DNA of 64,000 nucleotides from Deltaproteobacteria bacterium. GTDB lineage: Bacteria; Desulfobacterota; Deferrimicrobia; Deferrimicrobiales; Deferrimicrobiaceae. Positions within the stretch are counted from its first letter, which is position 1; the number at the start of each line of letters is the position of its first letter. The DNA lies in NCBI GenBank assembly GCA_021815305.1, contig JAKAHC010000008.1:1-64000 (forward strand), read 5' to 3'. The notes beneath the pieces were generated by a model. That model saw nothing but the letters and a program-made list of their open reading frames with translations, was not told the DNA's origin and ran no database searches. Positions 1-9,185 of this stretch are shown piece by piece. The position numbers were made by a program, and so were the translations under genes.

Positions 1-1
1 C

Positions 2-139
2 TCCGAGGACTACGTCATCCCCTCCATGTTCAACCGGAAGGTCGCCCCCACCGTCGCCCGGGAGGTCGCACGCTCCGCCCACAGGACCAAGGTCGCACGG
101 AGGGCCATCAAGTCCTACATGGAAATCCACCTCGACTGA
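2..139 (+). CDS. C-terminal end of a malic enzyme-like protein (partial)
   Basis: Only the last 45 codons lie in the window, in the frame that begins at base 2 and ends at TGA 137-139. The peptide contains EDYVIPSMFNRKVAP followed by an alanine- and valine-rich helix and VARR. This resembles the C-terminus of NAD(P)-dependent malic enzymes, where a Y-I-I-P-S segment precedes the last helices. Malic enzyme oxidatively decarboxylates malate to pyruvate. The phosphohexomutase starts four bases after the stop, so the two are probably co-transcribed. The call rests on a short tail and could be wrong. Confidence 0.5.
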   Translation, partial: SEDYVIPSMFNRKVAPTVAREVARSAHRTKVARRAIKSYMEIHLD

Positions 140-143
140 CGGG

Positions 144-1514
144 ATGACGGTGATCAACCCTCTCATCTTCCGGGAGTACGACGTCCGCGGCCTGGTGGGG
201 AAGGACCTCCACCGGGAGGCGGTCGTGCTGCTCGGGAAGGGATACGGCACCTACGCGGCGGAGCAGGGGGTCCGGTCGGTGGCCGTGGGGCGGGACTGCC
301 GTCTCTCCTCCGCGGGCTTCCGCGACGCCCTCGTTTCCGGGCTCCTCTCCACGGGCCTCTCCGTGACGGATGTCGGCGTTTGCCCGACCCCGCTCCTGTA
401 CTATTCCATCCACCACCTCCGCACCGGCGGCGGGGTGATGATCACGGGCAGCCACAATCCCCCGGAGTTCAACGGCTTCAAGTTCTGCCTCGGGCTTTCG
501 ACCCTCTACGGGGAAGCGATCCAGCTCCTCCGGCGGATCATCGGGAGAGGCGAATTCCGCGAGGGGAAGGGGGAGCTCCATTTCCGGGAGATCATTCCCG
601 AGTACATGAAATACGTTGCGGGGAACCTGGTGATCCCCCGGAAGCTCAAGGTGGTCGTCGACGGGGGGAACGGCACGGCCGGAGTGGTGGCCCCCGCCCT
701 TTTCCGGGAGATGGGGATGGAGGTGGTGGAGCTCTTCTGCGACATGGACGGCCGGTTTCCGAACCACTTTCCGGACCCCACCGTCCCGGAGAACCTGTCC
801 GCCCTCGTCGCGAAGGTGCGGGAGTCGGGCGCCGACGTCGGGGTGGGGTACGACGGCGACGCCGACCGGATCGGGGCGGTGGACGAGCGGGGACAGGTGA
901 TCTACGGAGACTATCTGCTTGTGCTCTTCGCGAGGGAGATCCTCTCCCGGAAGCCGGGGGCGGCGATCCTCTCCGAGGTGAAGTCGTCCCAGAACCTTTA
1001 CGACGACGTCGCCCGCAGGGGCGGCCGCCCCGTAATGTGGAAAGCGGGGCATTCCCTCATCAAGGCGAAGATGAAGGAGGAGGGGGCGGAACTTGCGGGG
1101 GAGATGAGCGGACACCTCTTCTTCCACGACCGCTACCTGGGATTCGATGACGCCATCTACGCGTCGGCCCGGCTGTTCGAGATCCTCGCGAAGGAGAGCC
1201 GCCCCTTGAGCGCTCTCCTGTCGGACCTTCCGCCCGTTGTGGCCACCCCGGAGATCCGCGTGGACTGCCCGGACGAGATCAAGTTCCGCGTGGTGGCGGA
1301 GGTGGCGCGGATCGTCGCCCCGCAGGCGCGGGAGGTTGTGGACGTGGACGGGATCCGCGCTCTCTTCGACGGCGGGTGGGGCCTGGTGCGCGCCTCGAAC
1401 ACCCAGCCGGTCCTCGTGTTGCGCTTCGAGGGGAGGGACGCGGCCGTCGTGGAACGGATCCGCGGCGTGATGGAGAAGGCCGTCGGGCTGGCCCGGGCGG
1501 CGGTCGGAACATGA
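144..1514 (+). CDS. Phosphomannomutase/phosphoglucomutase
   Basis: This 456-residue protein is an alpha-D-phosphohexomutase, which interconverts hexose 6-phosphate and 1-phosphate through a phosphoserine and supplies sugar-1-phosphate for nucleotide-sugar synthesis. All four family loops are visible. The phosphoserine loop TGSHNPPEFNG has its serine at about residue 103. The Mg-binding loop DGDADR lies at about 237-242, the sugar-specificity loop GEMSGH at about 319-324, and the phosphate loop RASNTQPVLVLRFEG starts near 416. The length is normal for the ManB/AlgC type. It lies four bases after the upstream stop and ten bases before uppP, in a likely operon. Mannose versus glucose preference cannot be read from the sequence. 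Confidence 0.9.
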   Translation: MTVINPLIFREYDVRGLVGKDLHREAVVLLGKGYGTYAAEQGVRSVAVGRDCRLSSAGFRDALVSGLLSTGLSVTDVGVCPTPLLYYSIHHLRTGGGVMITGSHNPPEFNGFKFCLGLSTLYGEAIQLLRRIIGRGEFREGKGELHFREIIPEYMKYVAGNLVIPRKLKVVVDGGNGTAGVVAPALFREMGMEVVELFCDMDGRFPNHFPDPTVPENLSALVAKVRESGADVGVGYDGDADRIGAVDERGQVIYGDYLLVLFAREILSRKPGAAILSEVKSSQNLYDDVARRGGRPVMWKAGHSLIKAKMKEEGAELAGEMSGHLFFHDRYLGFDDAIYASARLFEILAKESRPLSALLSDLPPVVATPEIRVDCPDEIKFRVVAEVARIVAPQAREVVDVDGIRALFDGGWGLVRASNTQPVLVLRFEGRDAAVVERIRGVMEKAVGLARAAVGT

Positions 1515-1524
1515 CAGTCACAAC

Positions 1525-2322
1525 GTGACCCTCCTCCATTCGATCCTCCTCGGCCTGATCCAGGGGGCCACAGAGTTCCTGCCCGTGAGCAGTTCCGCGC
1601 ACCTGTTCCTCGCCCAGCGCCTGCTGGGGATCAACGAGCCCGAGCTGGCCTTCGACCTGCTCCTTCACCTCGCGACGCTCGCGGCCGTTCTCTTTTTCCT
1701 GCGGTCGGAGCTCGTTTCGATGCTGTCGTCCATGGTCCGGAGGGATCCGTGGATGGCCCCCTCCGAGTGGGGAAGGCGCGACATCGGGCTGGTCGTCCTC
1801 GCTTCGCTTCCCACGGCGGTCATAGGGTTCGCCTTCCACAAAATGGTGGAGACCGATCTCACCTACTGGGGGATCGGCGCCCGATATCTGGTCCTCACGG
1901 CGATGCTGTTCCTGACGAACCTGCAGTTCCGGCACAAGGCGGACCCCGAACGGATCGAGAGTTGGGAGGCGGTGGCGATCGGCGTGATCCAGGGAGCGGC
2001 TGTGTTCCCTGGGCTGTCGCGCTCCGGGTCCACGATCATCCTTGCCCTGGTCCTGGGGATCGGCCCCCGCAGGGCGGCGAAGTTCTCGTTCCTGATCTCC
2101 ATCCCGGCGATCGCGGGCGGGGCGCTGGTGACTCTCATGAAAGGGATGTCCCGCCTGCCGGCCGTGACACTGTCCGTGGCGGGATTCCTCGTCGCCCTTG
2201 CGACCGGGTACGTCTCCCTGATGATCGTCGAGCGGCTCGTCGTGCGCGGGCGGTTCCACCGGTTCGCCCCGTACACCCTGGCCCTTGCGGCGCTCTGTTT
2301 CTACCTGCAGTATTTCCGGTGA
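1525..2322 (+). CDS. uppP: Undecaprenyl-diphosphatase UppP/BacA
   Basis: A 265-residue polytopic membrane protein that dephosphorylates undecaprenyl diphosphate so the lipid carrier can be reused for peptidoglycan and other envelope polymers. The N-terminal motif QGATEFLPVSSSAH (residues 13-26) and the second motif PGLSRSGST (about 162-170) are the two conserved active-site regions of the UppP/BacA family. Hydrophobic segments fill the rest. The GTG start is ten bases after the mutase stop, and no clear ribosome binding site is visible, so coupled translation is likely. The gene fits the envelope theme of the next 11 kb. Confidence 0.95.
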   Translation: MTLLHSILLGLIQGATEFLPVSSSAHLFLAQRLLGINEPELAFDLLLHLATLAAVLFFLRSELVSMLSSMVRRDPWMAPSEWGRRDIGLVVLASLPTAVIGFAFHKMVETDLTYWGIGARYLVLTAMLFLTNLQFRHKADPERIESWEAVAIGVIQGAAVFPGLSRSGSTIILALVLGIGPRRAAKFSFLISIPAIAGGALVTLMKGMSRLPAVTLSVAGFLVALATGYVSLMIVERLVVRGRFHRFAPYTLALAALCFYLQYFR

Positions 2323-2397
2323 CGCCGCGGGATTCCCGGAGACCCCCGAACCCCCCGCCGGTTCCCCACATCGAAAGGGGAAGGGGGTGGCATCTCC

Positions 2398-3996
2398 ATG
2401 GGAACCGGTGCGGAAATCCTCTGGAACGAATGGGAACCGGAAGTCCTCTCCAGGGCTGCCGCTGAAGGGAAGCTGATCTTCCTGGACATCGGCGCCACGT
2501 GGTGCCACTGGTGCCACGAGCTCGACCGGACGTCGCTCTCCGACCCCCGCGTGGTGAAGATGCTGAACGAGGACTTCCTCCCTGTCCGTGTGGACGTCGA
2601 CCGGCGTCCGGACATCAACGACAGGTACAATCAGGGAGGCTGGCCCACCACCGCGGTGCTCCTCCCCGACGGGCAGCTGCTGGCGGGAGCGACCTACCTC
2701 CCCCCCGATGCCCTGGCGGGTGTCCTTTCCAGGTGCCGGGACTTCTACCGCCGCGACCGCGCCCGGGTGGACGAGTACATGTGCGTTACGGCGACGTCCG
2801 GGAAGGAGGAGCGGGGATCGGCGCGCGGGGAACCGCGGCCGGAGGACCTGGCGATCGTCGAGCATGCCGTCCTCGCGCAGTATGACCCCGAGCACCCGGG
2901 GTTCTTCCGCGAGCCGAAGTTCCCGGTGACGGACATCCTGTTTTTCCTCCTGGATGCGTGGGATGCGGAGGGGAATCCGGAAATGGGGGAGACCCTCCTG
3001 CGCGTGCTCCGCACGATGGCGGCATCCGGGGTGTTCGACCCGGTGGAGGGCGGATTCTTCCGCTACGCCACGCGGCGCGACTGGTCGGTTCCCCATTACG
3101 AGAAGATGTTGTCGGACAACGCGGAACTCCTTTCCCTGTACGCTTCCGTGTACCAAAAGACAAAGGAGGCGGCCTTCGCCTCCACGGGAAGGGACGTTCT
3201 CCGGTTCCTCTTCGGGAAACTCCACGACCCCGGCACGGGGGCGTTCTTCGGGAGCCAGGACGCGGACGAGACGTACTATCCGCTCCCCGCGCCGGAACGG
3301 GCGCGCCGCTTTCCCCCCGCCGTGGACCGGACGCTCTTCTCGGAGTACAACGCAAGGGCGGCGTCGGCCCTCATCGTGGCCCACCGGGCTTTCGGCGCGC
3401 CTGCGGGCGCGGCCGGCGAAGGGGATTCCCTCCTTGCCCGGGGAGAGCGGCTGGGGAGATTCCTCCACGACGGTTTCTGGCGCGGGGAAGAAGGGCAGGC
3501 GAGATATGCGGAACGCCCGTGCGTCCCGGGAAACGCGCCTTCGGGGCTGCTCGCGGACCACGCATCGGCGGCCACCGCGTACCTCGACCTGTTCGACGCG
3601 ACGGGGAAGGAAGAGTACCTGCGCTTCGCGGAGGATGCGCTCGCGTTCGCCGTTTCCCGCCTGTACCGGGAGGAACTGGGTGGGTTCACCGACCGCAGGA
3701 GTTCGCCGGAAGACTTCGGAGGGCTTGCGGTTCCCTTCGTTCCGTTCGCCGCCAATGCGCAGGCGGCCTGCGCCCTGATGCGGTTCGCCCGGGCGACCGG
3801 CCGCGCGGAATATTTCGCGATCGCCGTGCGGACGCTTGGGGGACTCTCGGCGGGATACGACAAACGGGGGGCGTTCGCCGCGCCGTACGGAAGGGCCCTG
3901 CTGCTGTACGGAAAGGGAAAGGCGGGGGCCGCGTGTCTGCCGGGCGACCCGTCATGCGGGGCGGGGCGGGGAACTCTCCATCCGCCGCTCCCGTAA
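2398..3996 (+). CDS. Thioredoxin-domain protein, DUF255 / YyaL family
   Basis: A 532-residue protein with an N-terminal thioredoxin fold followed by a helical region. The redox motif is WCHWCH (cysteines about 36 and 39), and the cis-proline segment is GGWPTTAVLLPDG near residue 83. The rest resembles the alpha/alpha-barrel part of DUF255 (YyaL, SPATA20) proteins, for example DPVEGGFFRYATRRDW and HYEKMLSDNAELL. Family members are often 600-700 residues, so this one is short, mainly at the C-terminus. Reaction and substrate are not established for the family. The gene ends 15 bases from the convergent murU-like gene. A 6-bp hairpin spans the stop codon (3984-4001) but has no T-tract. Confidence 0.85.
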   Translation: MGTGAEILWNEWEPEVLSRAAAEGKLIFLDIGATWCHWCHELDRTSLSDPRVVKMLNEDFLPVRVDVDRRPDINDRYNQGGWPTTAVLLPDGQLLAGATYLPPDALAGVLSRCRDFYRRDRARVDEYMCVTATSGKEERGSARGEPRPEDLAIVEHAVLAQYDPEHPGFFREPKFPVTDILFFLLDAWDAEGNPEMGETLLRVLRTMAASGVFDPVEGGFFRYATRRDWSVPHYEKMLSDNAELLSLYASVYQKTKEAAFASTGRDVLRFLFGKLHDPGTGAFFGSQDADETYYPLPAPERARRFPPAVDRTLFSEYNARAASALIVAHRAFGAPAGAAGEGDSLLARGERLGRFLHDGFWRGEEGQARYAERPCVPGNAPSGLLADHASAATAYLDLFDATGKEEYLRFAEDALAFAVSRLYREELGGFTDRRSSPEDFGGLAVPFVPFAANAQAACALMRFARATGRAEYFAIAVRTLGGLSAGYDKRGAFAAPYGRALLLYGKGKAGAACLPGDPSCGAGRGTLHPPLP

Positions 3997-4011
3997 GCGG
4001 CAAAAACCGGG

Positions 4012-4923
4012 TCACGCCGGAACGAACCGGCGCGGGGTGAGGATGCCCCCCTCGACGAGCGCGCCCGGCGCCACGCGCGCCCCGGGCCAGACGATCGCGC
4101 GCCGCACCGTCGCGCCTTCCCCGACGGTCGCGCCCTCCTCGACGGCCGCGTCTGGCCCCACGATCGCTCCCGCCCCGACGACGGCTCCGTCGGACACGTA
4201 CGTCCGCGGCGGCGCCCCTGTTCCCCGTTCCGCGAGAAGGGCGAGCGTGCCGCGAAAGTAGTCGGGAGGGGTTCCGAATTCGAGGAAGGGCCCCTCGGAG
4301 CGGAATGCGCAGATCGGGGCTCCGCGCGCGATGAGGGGTTCGAACGTGTCGCGGACGATGCAGGAAGGCCTCCCTCCGGGAATGTGCCCGAGCAGTTCGG
4401 GTTCCGCGATCTGGTACCCCGTGTAGAACCCCTCGAAGACGCCGGAGGGGGCCCCTTTCCCGAAGCCGGAGATCCTTCCGTCGTCCCGGACGCGCACCGG
4501 GGTGTATCTGCCCGCGGGATCCGGGAAGAGGACGAGGGTGGCAAGCGCTCCGCTCTTCCGGTGCCTTCCCACCGCCTCCCCCAGGGGGAAACGTGCGATT
4601 GCGTCGGAGTTGGCGGTCACGAACGTCCCCCCCCGGAGGAACGCCTCCGCGTTCGCGATGCCGCCGCCGGTTCCGAGGATCTCCTTCTCCACCGCGAACT
4701 CCACCGGGAAGCGGCCCGCGGCCCACGCATCGACACGCTTCCGGACCGTTTCCGGTTGGTGGTGGAGATTGAGCAGGAACGCTTCCACGCCGTGGTCCCG
4801 GAGGAACTCCATCGGGTAGCCGCAAAGGGGGCGCCCGAGAACGGGTACGGCGGGCTTGGGGATTTCGAGGGTCAGCGGGCGCAACCGCGTTCCGAGCCCC
4901 GCCGCGAGGATCATCGCCCTCAC
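4012..4923 (-). CDS. Sugar-1-phosphate nucleotidyltransferase, MurU-like
   Basis: A 303-residue NTP-transferase. The N-terminus MRAMILAAGLGTRLRPLT carries the nucleotide-binding signature, with PKPAVPV just after it. A C-terminal run of imperfect hexapeptides (GAVVGAGAIVGPDAAVEEG and on) predicts a left-handed beta-helix. The GTG start at 4923 overlaps the stop of the upstream kinase gene as GTGA. It gives the M-x-A-M-I-L-A-A-G start seen in MurU, so it was preferred to the ATG three codons later. Next to an AmgK-like kinase, the likely reaction is MurNAc-1-phosphate plus UTP to UDP-MurNAc. Mannose-1-phosphate guanylyltransferase or glucose-1-phosphate thymidylyltransferase activity is the alternative; beta-helix tails are more typical of those families. 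Confidence 0.7.
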   Translation of the reverse strand: MRAMILAAGLGTRLRPLTLEIPKPAVPVLGRPLCGYPMEFLRDHGVEAFLLNLHHQPETVRKRVDAWAAGRFPVEFAVEKEILGTGGGIANAEAFLRGGTFVTANSDAIARFPLGEAVGRHRKSGALATLVLFPDPAGRYTPVRVRDDGRISGFGKGAPSGVFEGFYTGYQIAEPELLGHIPGGRPSCIVRDTFEPLIARGAPICAFRSEGPFLEFGTPPDYFRGTLALLAERGTGAPPRTYVSDGAVVGAGAIVGPDAAVEEGATVGEGATVRRAIVWPGARVAPGALVEGGILTPRRFVPA

Positions 4924-6008
4924 GTCGCCGTCTCCGAAGCGGCCTTTTCCTCGAGCGCCGACAGGATCGGAAGGAGCTTTCCGGCGAGGCCCCGCATCGA
5001 AGGGTTCCGGGCGAAATTTTCCCGGAGCTGCGCCACGGTGGGGGGGATGAAGCGAAGGTAGAACCGCTTTCCGAGGTTGTGCGCCTGGTTTCCGAAGGTC
5101 CCGATGGCCTTGACGTTGCGCTGCAGGGCCGACGCGTCCATCCGTTCACCGAAGGCGCCCGGGTCCCCGGCGGCTCCCCGGAGGGCGGCGGATGCGGCGT
5201 GCCGCCATGCGTAGCAGAGCCGGGCAACCGCGCTTTCCGGCAAGGTGACGTAGGAATCCCGCAACAGGGAGGCCATGTCGTAGAAGACGTTCCCCATCCG
5301 GGCGTCCTGGAAATCGAGAACCCGCAGATTCCGGAGGTCCGAAGGCGCCGCGGGTTCAGGCACCATCACGTTTCGGGAGTGGTAGTCCCTGTGGGTCAGG
5401 ACCCTGGGGAGGGCGGCCAGCCGCTCGAGAAACGGCAGGAAAAGATCCTCGATCTCCCGTTCCTCGCCGTCGGAAAGCGGAATCCCGCCGTACCCCCGGA
5501 CCGCGTGCTCGAAGAAGAAGTCGATCTCCCACGCGAACTTCCGCACGTCGAACGCGTGCCGGGCGGGGATCGCGTGCCCGTCGAGGAGACGCGTGCCCTC
5601 GGTCTGGATCCGCACGAGAACTTCGATGCACCGTTCGTAGAGATTCAGGGACTCCCGCGGTCCTCGCTCCCGCACGGCGTCCTCGAGCGACGTGTCCCCC
5701 GCGTCCTCCAGGAACAGGAGGCGCGCCTCCGGGTCGGACCGGTACACATCGGGAACCGGCACGCCGGCCCGATGCAGGTAGCGGTGCACGTTCAGGAAAG
5801 GAAGCTCCTCGCCGGGGAGGAGGACGTCGGGGTACCGCATCACGACGACCGACGGCAGCGGCGCGCCGGCGGCGGGGATCACGCGGTAGTACCTGCGCGT
5901 CGATGCGTCCCCGGCCAGTCGGCGGATCTCCGCCGCGGCCGGGTCGGAGCCGGGAAAGAGGGCCGATAGCCCCCGGCGCACCGCCTCGGGAACGAGGGCC
6001 CCCGTCAA
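4920..6008 (-). CDS. Aminoglycoside phosphotransferase-fold sugar kinase, AmgK-like
   Basis: A 362-residue APH-fold kinase. The early segment GDASTRRYYRV (33-43) corresponds to the S/G-D-A-S-x-R-R-Y region of AmgK, the anomeric MurNAc/GlcNAc 1-kinase. The catalytic loop is HRDYHSRNVMV (206-216) and the metal-binding motif LDFQDA (231-236). A TTG start at 6008 is inferred because it overlaps the isomerase stop as TTGA. No ATG lies near, although the frame stays open far upstream. With the MurU-like gene overlapping its stop, the pair matches the order and logic of the AmgK-MurU cell-wall salvage route known from Pseudomonas. Substrate is inferred from context. Confidence 0.7.
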   Translation of the reverse strand: MTGALVPEAVRRGLSALFPGSDPAAAEIRRLAGDASTRRYYRVIPAAGAPLPSVVVMRYPDVLLPGEELPFLNVHRYLHRAGVPVPDVYRSDPEARLLFLEDAGDTSLEDAVRERGPRESLNLYERCIEVLVRIQTEGTRLLDGHAIPARHAFDVRKFAWEIDFFFEHAVRGYGGIPLSDGEEREIEDLFLPFLERLAALPRVLTHRDYHSRNVMVPEPAAPSDLRNLRVLDFQDARMGNVFYDMASLLRDSYVTLPESAVARLCYAWRHAASAALRGAAGDPGAFGERMDASALQRNVKAIGTFGNQAHNLGKRFYLRFIPPTVAQLRENFARNPSMRGLAGKLLPILSALEEKAASETAT

Positions 6009-6850
6009 GCCGTACCCCGAAGGAGCCGGTCCAGCGCAGAGCGGCACTCGGCGAGGATCTGGTCGAAGCCGCCGTAGCCGGGGGCGTCCCCCCGGGTGTA
6101 GTCCCGCAGCTCCACGGTGAATGCGCCCGGGAAGCCGACCTCGCGCAGCGCGGCGAACACGTCCTCCCAGGGGATCGATCCTCTTCCCGGCACGAGGTGT
6201 TCGTCGTGTGCGGCGGAATTGTCGGAGGCGTGGACATGGATGAGGCGCGGCCCGGCGGAGCGCACGGCGGCGGGCGCGTTCTCCTGGATGTTGGCGTGCC
6301 CCAGATCGAGGCACACCCCGACGCGGTCCGCGGGATACCGGTCCACGATGTCGAGGATGACTCCCACCTGGCCGGAATCCACGGGGGTGTTCTCCACGGC
6401 GAAGCGGATGTTTCCGGGGACCGCGTCGATCAGTTCGTTCAGGGAGGAAAGGAAGGCGCCGAAGCGGTGGGGGTACCACTGTTCCGAAGGGAACGAGGTG
6501 TGGAGGACGACCGTTCCGCCCCCGTTCCGGGCAAGCCAGTTCGACGCGGCGGCCGTCGCGTCCACCGATTCGAGCCGGTGCGCCTCCTCGACGGAGGAGA
6601 GGGAGTACCACCGGTCCTTCTTGTAGGTACGCACGTCGGGATAGAGCGGCGCGTGGAGGCTCGCCGGCCGCACGCCGTGCTCCGCCAGGCGTTTCCCCAC
6701 GGCATCCGAGGCGCGGGCATCGCGATACGGGAAGTGGGGCGGCATCGCCCACAGCTCCGCGAGATCGAACCCGTACCGGGGGAAGAGGGATATAATCCCA
6801 TCGTCCAGGTCGTGGAAGACGAAGAGATGGGTGGACAGGGAAATCTTCAT
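6005..6850 (-). CDS. Sugar phosphate isomerase/epimerase-like TIM-barrel protein
   Basis: A 281-residue protein of the xylose isomerase-like TIM-barrel (AP endonuclease family 2) superfamily. Typical strands carry acidic or histidine metal-ligand candidates: VVLHTSFPSE, FAVENTP, VGVCLDLGHAN, LIHVHASDN and FTVELRD. The ATG at 6850 was chosen because GGAAGGG precedes it and the barrel begins at once (MKISLSTHLF); the open frame runs further upstream without homology-like sequence. It is the first gene of a three-gene overlapping unit with the AmgK- and MurU-like genes. A role in amino-sugar processing would fit, but the substrate is unknown. A second, distant copy of the fold is at 46.6 kb. Confidence 0.75.
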   Translation of the reverse strand: MKISLSTHLFVFHDLDDGIISLFPRYGFDLAELWAMPPHFPYRDARASDAVGKRLAEHGVRPASLHAPLYPDVRTYKKDRWYSLSSVEEAHRLESVDATAAASNWLARNGGGTVVLHTSFPSEQWYPHRFGAFLSSLNELIDAVPGNIRFAVENTPVDSGQVGVILDIVDRYPADRVGVCLDLGHANIQENAPAAVRSAGPRLIHVHASDNSAAHDEHLVPGRGSIPWEDVFAALREVGFPGAFTVELRDYTRGDAPGYGGFDQILAECRSALDRLLRGTA

Positions 6851-6944
6851 GTCGCCCTTCCGCTCCTCGGGTTGCGAAATGCGTCTCCGCGATAATACCA
6901 TGGTGTCCTGCCACGGGCAGGGAGCGTTACGGAGATCGAAGCGG

Positions 6945-9185
6945 GTGAAACGCACTCTCACGGCATGTTTCCTCCTCTTCCTTGCGATGTCGCCGGCCGG
7001 CGCCCCCGCCGCCGCGTCCGCCTACGATTCCGCCTTCCGCCAAGGGTGGTCTTTCCTGGAGAAGGAGCGGTACGAAGAGGCGCGCGAAACGCTGGCGAAG
7101 ATTCCTCCCGGGAAGTACGACCTCGGGGACTACGTCGTCTATTTCCAGGGGGTGGCCGCGGCCCGCGGAGGGGATCTGGCCGAGTCGACGGAAATCGCGC
7201 GCGGGCTTGCGGAGGAGTTCCCCGGGTCTCCGCTGCTGCCCTACATGCAGCACGAGATCGCCTACGCCGCGGCGCTCGACAACGATCTCTCCGCCGCCCG
7301 GGCCGCGCTCGGGGCGTCCCTCGGCAAGGTTTCCGGGAACGGCCGGAAAGCGGAAGAGGGGTACATCTCGGCGCTGCTGATCGAAGATGTCGGGGCCACT
7401 GCCGCCGCGGCGGAACGCCACCTGGAGAATTTCTCCGCCTACGGCGCGCAGGAGGCGGCGAACCTTTCCGCCGAGCGGCTGTGGAAGTGGAGGCAGGAGG
7501 GGAAACTGGCGGAGATGGACCTGCCGGTGGGATTCTACGCCCGGTTCGCCAGGGCGGCGGCGCGGGCCGGGGAGACCGAATGGGCGCGGGCGGTGTACGA
7601 GGAGGCGATGACCCGTTTCCCCCCGGGCGACGACTACTACGCCATGGTCCTGGATTTCGCGGAATTCCACCGGAAGCAGGGGGAGGTCGCGGCTGCGGCG
7701 TCGCTCCTGTCGAAATTGCGGGTCGAAGCGTCGCCGGCGATCCGGTCGGAAGTCCGGTTCCTGCGCGCCCGGGTCGATTGGAAAGCCGGTCGTCTCGATG
7801 ACGCGCGCAGGGAGTTCCAGGACATCGCGGACGGTGAAACCCGGTCCGGGACGGCCGACAGGGCGCGGTACTATGCCGCGTGGATCGCCGAGAACGAGGG
7901 AGACCTCCAGTCGGCGGCGGACCTGTTCCGCCGGCTTCGCCGATCGCAGGAAGACGGGATCCGCCGGGAATCGCTGTTCCGGTACCCCTACGCCCTGTAT
8001 CGGCTGAAACGGTACGAAGAGGCGGCCGCCACCTTCGATTCCGAAGCCGGGGGGGCCTTCGGGACGGTGGAGAGCGCCCGGCAGCGATTCTGGAAGGCGA
8101 GGGCGCTGCGGGACGCGGGCAAGAACAAGGAAGCGGAGAAGATTTTCGCGGACCTTTCCGCGGACGCGTTCGCCGGACCCTACGCCCTCTTCGCGGCGAG
8201 GGAGCTGGGCCGGGATCCGTTCCGCTTCCTGAACGCCCCCTCCAGCGGCGAGACGAAGGCGTGCGGCGAGGAGCGGGACCGTCTCTGGAGCAGGATCCGG
8301 CGGGCCCGCTGGGGGCCGGAGGACCGGGAAAAGGTGCGGAGAGCGGAACGGCTCACCCTGCTCGGGGTGATCGAATATGCCGTCCTCGAGGCGGAACGGG
8401 TGGATCGGGCGGCTGCCCGGAAAGCGATCGGCATGGCGGACGGGGGTGCCGCCGGCCTTTTCCGATACCTCGCCGGGGATCTCAAGGGCGGCATCCGCGC
8501 GACGTCGGGCATCCCCCTGGATGCGTCGCTGCCGGGGCTCGTCGACCGCATCCGGTACCCGCTCGCACCGGAGTTCCTCGCGGACTGCGATCGGAAACGG
8601 TCGGGGCTCGACCCGATGTTGCTGCACGCGGTCATCCGCCAGGAGTCCCGATTCCAGGCGGACGTGCTCTCTTCCGCGGGCGCCGTGGGGCTCATGCAGC
8701 TCATGCCCCGGACGGCGGCGGACACGGCGCGCAGGGAAAAGCTGCACAAGCCGCGGAAGCGGGACCTGGTCCGTCCCGCTCTCAACGTGCGGCTCGGCGC
8801 CGCCTATCTTTCCATGCTGGTGAAGAGGTGCGGGGGCGACTACTTCCGCGCGGTCGCGGCGTACAACTCGGGCGAGGTCGCCGTGTCCCGGTGGTGGGAC
8901 GGGGCCGACGGGGATCCCGCCGCGTTTCTCGAGGAGATCGCCTACAAGGAGACGCGCTTCTACCTGCGGAGGGTCTTCCTCAATCTTCTCCAATATTACC
9001 GGATCTACCGGCCGGAGATGTTCGTCCGGTACTTCCCCACCGCTCCCAGAGAAGCGAGGCAAGCTCCCGATGCCTTGCCGCTCCCGGAGCCCCCGGCGCC
9101 GGGCGACAACGTTCTTTCGCCTCCGCCCATGCCCGGAGGCGTCCCGACCGACGCGCCGCCGCCGCCAGCGCCCGCCGGAAAATAG
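6945..9185 (+). CDS. slt: Soluble lytic transglycosylase (Slt/MltE-type SLT domain)
   Basis: A 746-residue exported protein. The GTG at 6945 gives a signal peptide (KRTLTACFLLFLAMSPAG, then AAASA) and has GGAG upstream. A long helical, tetratricopeptide-like region forms the body. The C-terminal lysozyme-like SLT domain carries the catalytic glutamate in RQESRF (about residue 567), then GLMQLMPRTA, and AAYNSGE further on. Lytic transglycosylases cleave the MurNAc-GlcNAc bond to give 1,6-anhydro-MurNAc ends. A proline-rich tail of about 40 residues follows the domain and is encoded opposite the end of nagZ. The gene lies between salvage genes, which supports a role in wall turnover. Confidence 0.92.
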   Translation: MKRTLTACFLLFLAMSPAGAPAAASAYDSAFRQGWSFLEKERYEEARETLAKIPPGKYDLGDYVVYFQGVAAARGGDLAESTEIARGLAEEFPGSPLLPYMQHEIAYAAALDNDLSAARAALGASLGKVSGNGRKAEEGYISALLIEDVGATAAAAERHLENFSAYGAQEAANLSAERLWKWRQEGKLAEMDLPVGFYARFARAAARAGETEWARAVYEEAMTRFPPGDDYYAMVLDFAEFHRKQGEVAAAASLLSKLRVEASPAIRSEVRFLRARVDWKAGRLDDARREFQDIADGETRSGTADRARYYAAWIAENEGDLQSAADLFRRLRRSQEDGIRRESLFRYPYALYRLKRYEEAAATFDSEAGGAFGTVESARQRFWKARALRDAGKNKEAEKIFADLSADAFAGPYALFAARELGRDPFRFLNAPSSGETKACGEERDRLWSRIRRARWGPEDREKVRRAERLTLLGVIEYAVLEAERVDRAAARKAIGMADGGAAGLFRYLAGDLKGGIRATSGIPLDASLPGLVDRIRYPLAPEFLADCDRKRSGLDPMLLHAVIRQESRFQADVLSSAGAVGLMQLMPRTAADTARREKLHKPRKRDLVRPALNVRLGAAYLSMLVKRCGGDYFRAVAAYNSGEVAVSRWWDGADGDPAAFLEEIAYKETRFYLRRVFLNLLQYYRIYRPEMFVRYFPTAPREARQAPDALPLPEPPAPGDNVLSPPPMPGGVPTDAPPPPAPAGK

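Noticed and set aside
1279-3561. Very long open frames opposite to uppP and DUF255, and similar ones opposite to many genes in the window
   Set aside because: They are arginine/proline/glycine-rich, lack motifs and ribosome binding sites, and follow from the high third-position GC of the real genes on the other strand.
3984-4001. Hairpin between DUF255 and the MurU-like gene as a terminator
   Set aside because: Only six pairs, overlaps the stop codon and is followed by A residues rather than T on the plus strand.
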